From an uncultured Gammaproteobacteria bacterium (lineage in GTDB: Bacteria > Pseudomonadota > Gammaproteobacteria > Pseudomonadales > Azotimanducaceae_A), in NCBI GenBank assembly GCA_913041025.1, contig CAJWGQ010000013.1, positions 1 to 28,849 of the forward strand: a stretch of DNA of 28,849 bases, given 5' to 3'. The notes beneath the pieces are model-generated. The model did not search any database. It saw nothing but the letters and a program-made list of their open reading frames with translations, and had not been told where the DNA came from. The position numbers and the translations under genes were made by a program. How positions within the stretch are numbered: the first letter of the stretch is position 1; every line of letters begins with the position of its first letter. Below are positions 22,647 through 28,849 of this stretch, one piece after another.

Positions 22647-23597
22647 ATGATCAAAAAAGATGCCAGCCATCGTCAGACCAGATACGTGGCGGCGCCGCCC
22701 TTGGAATATCCGAATGTTCTGCCTCTTCCTGAAGCCACCAACGATATCGAGCAAGCTAAAAGCAATCTTTCTGAATATGGGCTGTGTTTCTTGACTGATG
22801 TGTTGTCAAAATCCGAAGTCACCGAAATAGGAGACAAGCTAGAGCGACAAGCTCAGGCAGAAAGACAACTCGGTGATCTCGCGCCCATAGGCAGTGACGC
22901 TCCAAGACAAGGAATCTCCAACCTGGTCAACAAAGGACGAGCCTTTTTGGACTTAGTTGAAAGAGACGAGGTGGACGAGCTCGCAGGATTTGTTCTCGGT
23001 CGCAACTTTTTATTGTCTTCTTTGACCGGCGCTGTGTTTAACGGGGTGGCAACCGAACCCCAACAACTTCACCGGGATCAAGGTCAGGTGCCCGCCACGG
23101 CCGACTTTCCAGCGATATGTAATGTATTTTATATCCTTGACGATTTCACTCCTGCCCGAGGGAGTACCTGCGTTGTTCCTGGTAGTCATAGATGGGCGGC
23201 ACAGCATCAAATCAATGCCCCCTCAAGAGAGCTTGAGGTGCAGGTGACAGTTCCGGCAGGCAGTATTTTCGCGTTTGATGGCCGGATCTGGCATGGAACG
23301 GGAATCAATTTGGAAGGCCACTCTAGAAAACACATAGCGGTATTCGCCTGTCTACCCTGGATGCGTCAACAGGAAAATTGGGGTGTCTCGTGTTTGCAAG
23401 AAGTGCTGGACGAAGCAAGCCCCAAGCTACGCGCACGGCTAGGCTTAAGAACCTATGGAACCCTAGGAATGATTAATGGCACTCGCACGTCGGCTGAAGC
23501 GCGGGCAAGCCTGGGTAACTACGACGTGGAAATACCCGATTTTTTGATCGGTGAGGAAGGCGCATTACATCCTGTTCGTAGGAGTTCGCGGGACTAA
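22647..23597 (+). CDS. PhyH-type Fe(II)/2-oxoglutarate oxygenase
   Basis: ATG 22647 follows GAGGGGAGTTAGGA. The 316 aa protein has His142 and Asp144 in Q-L-H-R-D-Q-G, distal His216 in G-R-I-W-H-G-T-G, and Arg227 in H-S-R-K-H-I-A-V. The full P-G-S-H-R-W turn is at 178-183 (C-V-V-P-G-S-H-R-W). The leading segment S-E-Y-G-L-C-F-L-T-D-V-L (42-53) is the usual PhyH N-terminal strand. It is the fourth PhyH in the window and shares only family motifs with the others, so they are old paralogues or separate acquisitions. The gene stands 110 nt after the third crotonase on the same strand; co-transcription is possible. Its substrate is unknown. Confidence 0.9.
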   Translation: MIKKDASHRQTRYVAAPPLEYPNVLPLPEATNDIEQAKSNLSEYGLCFLTDVLSKSEVTEIGDKLERQAQAERQLGDLAPIGSDAPRQGISNLVNKGRAFLDLVERDEVDELAGFVLGRNFLLSSLTGAVFNGVATEPQQLHRDQGQVPATADFPAICNVFYILDDFTPARGSTCVVPGSHRWAAQHQINAPSRELEVQVTVPAGSIFAFDGRIWHGTGINLEGHSRKHIAVFACLPWMRQQENWGVSCLQEVLDEASPKLRARLGLRTYGTLGMINGTRTSAEARASLGNYDVEIPDFLIGEEGALHPVRRSSRD

Positions 23598-23710
23598 GAA
23601 GCCGCAATAGCACCCAGAAGAACGCTCGGTATTTCTCAGACTCACTGCTTCTTGCCAAGTTCTCCTTGGTCAGTAGAATGATGTCGAGGGGATAACTCAT
23701 ATGTTTCGAA

Positions 23711-24436
23711 GTGGTTAGCGATATTGATGTCGCTAGTCTGATGATGAAACACTTTGAGGTCGAATTCGTTTTTGATGAACAAGGACGGATTCGAAGTGCG
23801 AATTATTGGACAGAGGCGAGAGCTGCTAAATTTGTCTTGGGAATTACCAGGTCTAGCGCAGTATGGGCGTTTGGTTCTAGTCTGCCCGAAGAAATCTGTG
23901 TTGCACTAGAGCGACTCGCGAAGCAGGAGGATTATGATCCGGTCTCTAGTCCTCGGCATACTGACCAGTATCTTTCCATCTTATCAAGTATCGATTTGGG
24001 TTCGAGACGAGAGCTTTACGACAGCTTGACCTATTGGTTTCCAGATGCCGAAAGAGGCGTTTTGGAAAAGGACTGCGTCTTGGTCGATTCGAGTAACCAA
24101 TCTTTGTTAGATGAACACTTTGGACATATGTTGGGGTACCAAGGCAAGGTGATCGAATATGATCAGCCGATCATAGCCCAGGTTGTAGATGGCGCGGCGG
24201 TTTCGGTGTGCAGTAGCGCCCGATCAAACGAAGAAGCTCATGAATGTTATGTCTTGACGGCGTCTGAATACCGCCTGAAAGGCTATGCGACGAACGTAGT
24301 TAAATCTTGGGCGAATACCCTTTGGAGTAAGGGTTTAATTCCTTTGTACAACACCAGCATTAACAATGAGGCAGCTCAGATCGTTGCACTTAAAGCAGGC
24401 TTCAGTCTTTATGGTAGGGCTTTGAGAATTCACTAA
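23711..24436 (+). CDS. GNAT-type N-acetyltransferase-like protein
   Basis: The 241 aa protein has a GNAT C-terminal half. The acetyl-CoA loop is R-L-K-G-Y-A-T-N-V-V (about 193-202, the R/Q-x-x-G-x-A pattern), followed by a strand and N-T-S-I-N-N-E-A-A-Q-I-V-A-L-K-A-G-F (motif B), ending L-Y-G-R-A-L. The N-terminal 120 residues (F-V-L-G-I-T-R-S-S-A-V-W-A-F-G) are not recognised and probably form a second degenerate GNAT-like or substrate domain. The start is uncertain: GTG 23711 has no Shine-Dalgarno at normal distance; GAGGGG lies 19 nt upstream and is closer to an out-of-frame ATG (23701) that opens only a five-codon frame. The acceptor substrate is unknown. Confidence 0.65.
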   Translation: MVSDIDVASLMMKHFEVEFVFDEQGRIRSANYWTEARAAKFVLGITRSSAVWAFGSSLPEEICVALERLAKQEDYDPVSSPRHTDQYLSILSSIDLGSRRELYDSLTYWFPDAERGVLEKDCVLVDSSNQSLLDEHFGHMLGYQGKVIEYDQPIIAQVVDGAAVSVCSSARSNEEAHECYVLTASEYRLKGYATNVVKSWANTLWSKGLIPLYNTSINNEAAQIVALKAGFSLYGRALRIH

Positions 24437-24510
24437 AAGCCATTAGAGTAAGGACATTCTGAGCCTGCAACGAAGCCTTATCGAATTGAAAAATCCGGCT
24501 GGTCTACTTT

Positions 24511-26508
24511 GTGTTTAAGCGTTTGCGTGTAATTCCGAGTTATTACTTCGGCTCGCTCGTCTTGTTGGCTGGTTTTGCGGGTTGCGGCGGGAGTGGAGGC
24601 AATGGCGATTCTGATCAGGGGCCTATAGCTCGACCACCGACAGTGACCCTTACGAGCACGGCCGAAACCATCGAGTTGGGAGGGTCTTTCACGCTGAACT
24701 GGTCGGTCGTGAGCTCAACCGCTTGCGAGGCTTCCGTTGGCTGGGACGGAAACAAGGAGAGTTCGGGCGCCCAGTCAATCACACCCACTTCAGTTGGAAC
24801 CTATCGATACGTACTAACTTGCTCAAATGCTGATGGAAGTACTTTAAAGGATGTCTCCGTTGAGGTGATCGATACCGATACGCTCTTCCGAGTTAAAGTC
24901 ATCGACGGATACATTGATGGTGCGAACGTGTTCGTCGATTTTAACTGGAACCTTCGGCAGGACGAGGGCGAGCCATCAGCCGTTAACGATGGCGAGGGAA
25001 ACTATAGCTTCCCAAAGAATGGTGGTGAATTTGCTGCAATCAACGAGGCATCTTTCGAGTGCGCACGAAATCGCATTCAGGTTGCCGAGGTGCCAATCGG
25101 TGCGATAGATCAAGATCGTGGGCTTGTAGAGGAAGCGTTCACCATGTTCTACATCCCTGGCGGGCTCCCATTGTCCTCAGGTAATAGCGAAGCCTTACCA
25201 GGCGAGGGGATTAATATTTCTCCCTTTACGGGACTGTTTCTGGATATCGTTGCAGAGGAGAAAACCAGGCTCGGTATAGAAGCTATCGAGCTAGCTGATG
25301 GCTGTGCGAGCGAGGCCAACTTATTAGCCGAGGGAGTTATTTCCTCGGTAAAGAGCTTTGTGCAAAGTCTCGAGTCGGATTATGCCATTACATTGGCAGC
25401 GCTTTACGAAGATTACTTGGCTTCAAATAACGCAGAGAGAGCTGCAAAAGCTGAAAAAATAGTGAACTTTCTCAAGGCGGCAGACGGCATTAAACAAAGC
25501 ATCATCACTCGGCATTCTTCAAATTTGCCGGAAGGGTATAAGCCCTACGTAGGCCTTTCGAAAGCCGCTTCTGACCGCCTCTTCGGTAGTCAGGAAATTA
25601 AACTACTCGAGGTTTCTGTAGGTCTTTATTTTGATGGTCAACCAGACTCAGAGAATTGGTATCCGTCTGAAATACTTCAGGCTACCGAGTTAAAATTATT
25701 GGAAAACGGACAGATTGTTGACTTCGCGTGTTCGCTCGACGGTCTAGAAAGCTGTACTACCTTAGAGCCTGACTATGAAAATATTATCAACAGCCTGAAG
25801 TCTTATGTGGGCTATAGTGGATTTAAAAATGAAACTCTCTTGTCAGGGGTAACAGTCACCTCACAAATCAGAGAGGAAATAGATAGCTCCGCTTCAGACT
25901 CAGTTAGGTGTGATTCGGTCGCTCAGCTAATCTATGACGAGCCCTTGGCAGTCTGCGAAGCAATAGGTTGTCCCTCAAAGGCAGAGTATCAAGTTCAGAT
26001 TAACCACAACCTTGGATTTAGTTATCCGGATCGGTGCGATCAGATAAATGAGTCTTTTTTATACGCTTTTATTGATGAGAAGCACCAATGGGCGCAGCCT
26101 AATTCGGATGGAAATTCCCGAGAGATTCTAAGTGTCCAATACTCTCTGAATCTGAACAGTGAGGTGTATCCAAGCCCGCCGGTCGATTTTCTGGGTGATC
26201 AGGTCAAGGAGATCGATCATCAGAATGTATACGAATTCATAAAAACCTTATTTGTGGAAATGGACGAGACTGCCATCGCTGTTTATGCGTTGCTACTAAA
26301 GGAGAACGAGTTTCTTAATCTGGCTCGTACAACCTTTGATGGCGGCGGATCAGAAAAGGAGCGGTTCGATTATTCAGTAACTGATAGTGCGACTTCCTGT
26401 CGTGAGCAGACATGGAATTCTGAAGAGGGCTGGTCTGTGAAGGCACTAACCGAAGGGGCTGCTGCATTCGCTGCGTGCGCTGAATTTATCAGCGATTTTA
26501 GCCCCTAA
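24511..26508 (+). CDS. Large putative lipoprotein with Ig-like and SdrD/carboxypeptidase-regulatory-like repeats
   Basis: The 665 aa protein starts with GTG at 24511 and a signal M-F-K-R-L-R-V, then a hydrophobic core and a lipobox-like L-A-G-F-A-G-C25 followed by a glycine/serine linker, so it is probably lipid-anchored at the cell envelope. Residues about 40-120 (P-P-T-V-T-L-T-S-T-A-E-T-I-E-L-G-G) are an Ig/PKD-type strand domain with two Cys. About 125-190 holds V-I-D-G-Y-I-D-G-A-N-V-F-V-D-F-N-W-N and D-G-E-G-N-Y-S-F, the D-x-N/D-G calcium-like repeat seen in bacterial surface proteins. The rest is helical and Cys-containing, and unrecognised. No enzyme motif is visible. A role in surface binding or cargo is plausible but unproven. 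It starts 74 nt after the GNAT gene. Confidence 0.7.
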   Translation: MFKRLRVIPSYYFGSLVLLAGFAGCGGSGGNGDSDQGPIARPPTVTLTSTAETIELGGSFTLNWSVVSSTACEASVGWDGNKESSGAQSITPTSVGTYRYVLTCSNADGSTLKDVSVEVIDTDTLFRVKVIDGYIDGANVFVDFNWNLRQDEGEPSAVNDGEGNYSFPKNGGEFAAINEASFECARNRIQVAEVPIGAIDQDRGLVEEAFTMFYIPGGLPLSSGNSEALPGEGINISPFTGLFLDIVAEEKTRLGIEAIELADGCASEANLLAEGVISSVKSFVQSLESDYAITLAALYEDYLASNNAERAAKAEKIVNFLKAADGIKQSIITRHSSNLPEGYKPYVGLSKAASDRLFGSQEIKLLEVSVGLYFDGQPDSENWYPSEILQATELKLLENGQIVDFACSLDGLESCTTLEPDYENIINSLKSYVGYSGFKNETLLSGVTVTSQIREEIDSSASDSVRCDSVAQLIYDEPLAVCEAIGCPSKAEYQVQINHNLGFSYPDRCDQINESFLYAFIDEKHQWAQPNSDGNSREILSVQYSLNLNSEVYPSPPVDFLGDQVKEIDHQNVYEFIKTLFVEMDETAIAVYALLLKENEFLNLARTTFDGGGSEKERFDYSVTDSATSCREQTWNSEEGWSVKALTEGAAAFAACAEFISDFSP

Positions 26509-26536
26509 AAATAAGCAAAAAAAAAGCTATTTTTAG
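26505..26536 (+). other. A/T-rich hairpin with A9 loop at the 3' end of the lipoprotein gene
   Basis: CTAAAAATAAGC (26505-26516) can pair with GCTATTTTTAG (26526-26536) as an 11-bp stem with one bulged A, around a nine-A loop; the stop TAA lies in the 5' arm. It may be a weak terminator or an AT-rich upstream element for the next gene. Confidence 0.35.
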
Positions 26537-26593
26537 TATAGAAATTCGATGAATTTCGCAGTAAATTGCGCGCGCAAAAACAAGAAGAGAACT

Positions 26594-27880
26594 ATGCTCG
26601 ATTTTAATTATTCCAAGGTCGATCAGAGCGATCGTCAGGTACCCCGCAACCTCCGGCAGTCGGGCCCGACGGCCGTCGAGGCTTTAATTTCAACACGCGT
26701 TCGAAAGTCGCCCTTTTGGCATTTGTCACACGAGGCAGGATGCTGGCGAGCGACAATCTATAATCGCATGTACTCACCCTGCGGTTACATCAAGCCTGAG
26801 GATGGCGGGATGATGGCGGAATACGAGGCCCTCGTTAACGGAGTCACCCTGTGGAATGTCGCGATCGAGAGGCAGATCCGAGTCAAGGGTCCTGATGCAG
26901 TGGCCTTCACGAATTACGTGGTAACAAGAGATACCTCTAAAATCAAAGTGGGTAGGGCTAAATACACGGTCGTTTGTAACGAACAAGGCGGCATTTTAAA
27001 TGACCCTGTGTTGCTCCGAATCGCCGAGGATGAGTTTTGGTTCTCGTTAGCCGATTCAGATTTAATGCTATGGCTTCAGGGAGTCAATATCGGAGCTGGT
27101 TATGATGTGGCGATAGACGAGATTGACGTTTGTCCCCTGCAGATTCAGGGCCCGCTATCGGGCGAGTTTATGTCTAGGTTATTTGGAGACTCAGTGTTGA
27201 ATCTCCCTTTTTATGGGTTAATGGAGACTGAGCTCGCAGGTGCTTCTGTTGTGGTGAGTCAGACAGGTTTTACGGGCGAGAAAGGTTACGAGATTTTTGT
27301 TCGTGACTCTCACATTCACGCCGAGCGAGTCTGGGAGCACTTGCTAGATGAGGGGAAGTCAGTTGATTTAAAAGTCATTTCTACGGCTCATCATCGCAGG
27401 ATCGCGGCGGGCATCCTATCCTGGGGTCAGGATATGGACTTTGAGTCCTCGCCCTTTCAGGTGAACCTCGACTATCAGGTACCCAGGAAAAAGACGGTTG
27501 ATTATATCGGTAAGGCAGAGCTTGAGCGTCAACGGGAAGTCATCGAATCAGGGGATTACCCCTTTAAAATGAAAATGGTGGGTCTGGTGTTTGGCGGTAA
27601 ACCAGTCACTGATTACGCACCAGATTTTTGGTTGATTCACTCTGAAGATAACTTTGAGATCGGCTATATCACATCGCCATGGTGGTCGCCCGAGCTTCAA
27701 ACCAACATCGCAATGGGCTGGGTAGATGTAGGGTATTCCGCGCTTGAAACCAAACTGAAAGTGCATCTTCCCGATATGTATTCGGTCGAATCTAATGTCG
27801 CTGTGGACGGTGAAGTCGTGGAAATTCCTTTTAGGGAGTCGGTTAACCCAAACGTCAGAGAGAAGCTAAAGAATAACTAA
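26594..27880 (+). CDS. GcvT-fold tetrahydrofolate methyltransferase, DmdA-like
   Basis: I prefer ATG 26594 (AGAAGAGA just before it) to the upstream ATG 26549, which adds 15 basic residues; the product is 428 aa. The N-terminal half has R-K-S-P-F-W-H-L-S-H-E-A-G-C-W-R-A-T-I-Y-N-R-M-Y (37-60), W-N-V-A-I-E-R-Q-I-R-V-K-G-P-D-A (87-102) and N-E-Q-G-G-I-L-N-D-P-V-L (129-140). It also has W-F-S-L-A-D-S-D-L, Q-I-Q-G-P-L-S and S-Q-T-G-F-T-G-E-K-G-Y-E-I-F. These match aminomethyltransferases and, more closely, DMSP demethylase DmdA (V-x-D-V-A-x-E-R-Q-V, I-S-x-A-D-S/G-D). The C-terminal barrel includes Y-I-T-S-P-W-W-S-P. DmdA transfers a methyl group from DMSP to tetrahydrofolate, but the N-terminal block here differs, so a related methylated substrate is just as likely. 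No gcvH/gcvP lies nearby, which argues against glycine cleavage. Confidence 0.72.
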   Translation: MLDFNYSKVDQSDRQVPRNLRQSGPTAVEALISTRVRKSPFWHLSHEAGCWRATIYNRMYSPCGYIKPEDGGMMAEYEALVNGVTLWNVAIERQIRVKGPDAVAFTNYVVTRDTSKIKVGRAKYTVVCNEQGGILNDPVLLRIAEDEFWFSLADSDLMLWLQGVNIGAGYDVAIDEIDVCPLQIQGPLSGEFMSRLFGDSVLNLPFYGLMETELAGASVVVSQTGFTGEKGYEIFVRDSHIHAERVWEHLLDEGKSVDLKVISTAHHRRIAAGILSWGQDMDFESSPFQVNLDYQVPRKKTVDYIGKAELERQREVIESGDYPFKMKMVGLVFGGKPVTDYAPDFWLIHSEDNFEIGYITSPWWSPELQTNIAMGWVDVGYSALETKLKVHLPDMYSVESNVAVDGEVVEIPFRESVNPNVREKLKNN

Positions 27881-27927
27881 CCCCTAGTAAGGATTGAGAA
27901 TCTCTTTGTCTTGAAAACTTAACTAGT

Positions 27928-28849
27928 TTAGGCCGTTCTCTCCGGGTACATCTGTGCCAGCGATTGAGGGATACCTTTCTCATTAATCATCTGCGCGTGT
28001 CGGCGTTGTAATAAACTTGGGTGCGCGACGCCACACGAGTGGGCAATCGTCTCCACTTCTTTTATGAGATTGAGCGCGAAATTAGCGACTCGCTCACTTT
28101 TGTCCACCGGATCCAGGCCTTTCTGTAGTGAACGGTTTTGTGTGGCAATCCCGGTGGGGCAAGTGTTTTTATTGCATTGTAAAGACTGGATGCAGCCCAA
28201 CGCGAACATAAATCCTCTCGCTGAGTTCACACAGTCAGCGCCCAGGCAAAGCGCGGCAGCGACATCAGCGGGGTTAATCAGCTTTCCTGAAGCGATCACT
28301 CGGATATGCTCTTTAATGCCATATTCCGAGAGCTTATCCACGACTATGGGAAGACTCCGCTTGACCGGTAGCCCTGTAAGATCCATTAAACTCTGGGGTG
28401 CTGCACCGGTACCGCCATCCCCGCTGTCTACCGTAATAAAGTCGGGCGCATATTGCAGGCCGATCCGGTTAATTTGCTGACAGAACTCGTCCAACCATTC
28501 TGTTTGGCCGATAACACACTTGATCCCGGTTGGCTTGCCCGACAAGTCTCGAACTAACTTGATGAACTTGAGTAGATCCGCTATGTCTTCGATTTCGGCA
28601 TGACGGTTGGGGCTGATTGAATCTTCGCCCGCTGGAATGCCTCGGGTCGCGGCGATGACCTCGTCGACTTTAACACCCGGTAGTATTCCTCCTTTGCCGG
28701 GTTTGGCGCCTTGTGACAATTTGATTTCGACCATCTTGATTTGCGTGTTTGACTCGAGTGAGCGAACCTTTTCTTCGTCCAGTTTACCGTCAGTGTTTCT
28801 CAGTCCGTATTTAGCGGTGCCCATCTGGAAAACCAAATCGCAGTTACCC
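27928..28849 (-). CDS. FMN-binding glutamate synthase-like protein, C-terminal part (cut by right window edge)
   Basis: The minus-strand frame enters from the right edge (reading G-N-C-D-L-V-F-Q-M-G-T-A-K-Y-G). The visible 307 or so residues are the FMN-barrel of the GltB type: K-M-V-E-I-K-L-S-Q-G-A-K-P-G-K-G-G-I-L-P, R-G-I-P-A-G-E-D-S-I-S-P-N-R-H, and F-I-T-V-D-S-G-D-G-G-T-G-A-A-P. The 3Fe-4S pattern C-I-Q-S-L-Q-C-N-K-N-T-C-P-T-G-I-A-T-Q matches the C-x5-C-x4-C of glutamate synthase. The glutaminase domain is not visible, and stand-alone FMN-domain homologues are common in bacteria with unclear physiological roles. It converges with the DmdA-like gene across 47 nt. The start lies outside the window. 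Confidence 0.9.
   Translation of the reverse strand, partial: GNCDLVFQMGTAKYGLRNTDGKLDEEKVRSLESNTQIKMVEIKLSQGAKPGKGGILPGVKVDEVIAATRGIPAGEDSISPNRHAEIEDIADLLKFIKLVRDLSGKPTGIKCVIGQTEWLDEFCQQINRIGLQYAPDFITVDSGDGGTGAAPQSLMDLTGLPVKRSLPIVVDKLSEYGIKEHIRVIASGKLINPADVAAALCLGADCVNSARGFMFALGCIQSLQCNKNTCPTGIATQNRSLQKGLDPVDKSERVANFALNLIKEVETIAHSCGVAHPSLLQRRHAQMINEKGIPQSLAQMYPERTA

Noticed and set aside
23701..23718. Five-codon leader frame (ATG 23701) overlapping the GNAT start
   Set aside because: It has a distant GAGGGG, but five codons overlapping the GTG could arise by chance; no attenuator structure is visible.
28064..28480. 138-codon plus-strand frame
   Set aside because: It lies entirely opposite the glutamate-synthase-like gene, which has unmistakable FMN and Fe-S motifs; the plus frame shows no known motif or start signal.
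1..28849. CRISPR array, tRNA/rRNA genes, insertion sequences, prophage
   Set aside because: I saw no regularly spaced repeats, cloverleaf-like arms with CCA ends, transposase or integrase motifs, or terminal inverted repeats in a scan by eye. A tRNAscan or ISfinder run would be needed to exclude degenerate copies.

Overview
The window looks like a chromosomal segment of a free-living, probably marine, gammaproteobacterium. I infer this from the moderate base composition, the dense short-spaced genes, the strong Shine-Dalgarno sequences with frequent GTG/TTG starts, and gene families typical of oligotrophic marine Gammaproteobacteria: several phytanoyl-CoA dioxygenase (PhyH)-type Fe(II)/2-oxoglutarate oxygenases, crotonases, class III aminotransferases, an ACAD10/11-type APH kinase and a DmdA-like GcvT protein. 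The genus cannot be fixed from sequence alone. I see no transposase, integrase, phage gene, CRISPR array, tRNA or rRNA.

Layout. 1-323 is the end of a Cys/Met-metabolism PLP enzyme. 449-1603 is a membrane-anchored DUF3089 hydrolase, tail to tail with a two-gene minus-strand unit (3173-1600). The first gene of that unit is the standout. It is a redoxin whose reading frame is crossed by one in-frame TGA at exactly the position of the first Cys of the W-C-P-x-C motif. A near-perfect bacterial SECIS-type hairpin lies 10 nt downstream of the TGA. I read it as one selenoprotein gene (Sec133, U-P-P-C, with a C-terminal membrane hairpin), not two genes.

3260-9975 is a plus-strand catabolic run: amidase, class III aminotransferase, PaaG-like crotonase, second class III aminotransferase and an Atg22/UMF1-type MFS transporter. 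10030-11178 (minus) holds an HCCA-isomerase/DsbA-like protein and a GFA-type zinc protein. 11322-13337 pairs a PhyH oxygenase with an APH-type kinase. An NTF2-like gene and selO (protein AMPylase) diverge around 13740. 15508-19701 holds a canonical enoyl-CoA hydratase, an MFS exporter and two PhyH genes; the first of these also has an in-frame TGA followed by 86 plausible in-frame codons.

19806-21640 (minus) holds a small four-helix membrane protein that resembles styrene-oxide isomerase StyC, and a beta-lactamase-like serine hydrolase. 21739-27880 (plus) holds a third crotonase, a fourth PhyH, a GNAT protein, a large putative lipoprotein and a DmdA-like GcvT protein. The right edge cuts a minus-strand FMN/Fe-S glutamate-synthase-like gene.

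Working picture (inference). Most of the window is a scattered catabolic repertoire for amides, amines and CoA-activated or oxygenated organics: amide hydrolysis, transamination, oxygenase hydroxylation, crotonase steps and two transporters. It is not one obvious operon. No intergenic stretch exceeds about 300 bp; the longest apparent one (18588-18849) is mostly the continuation of the PhyH frame past its TGA.
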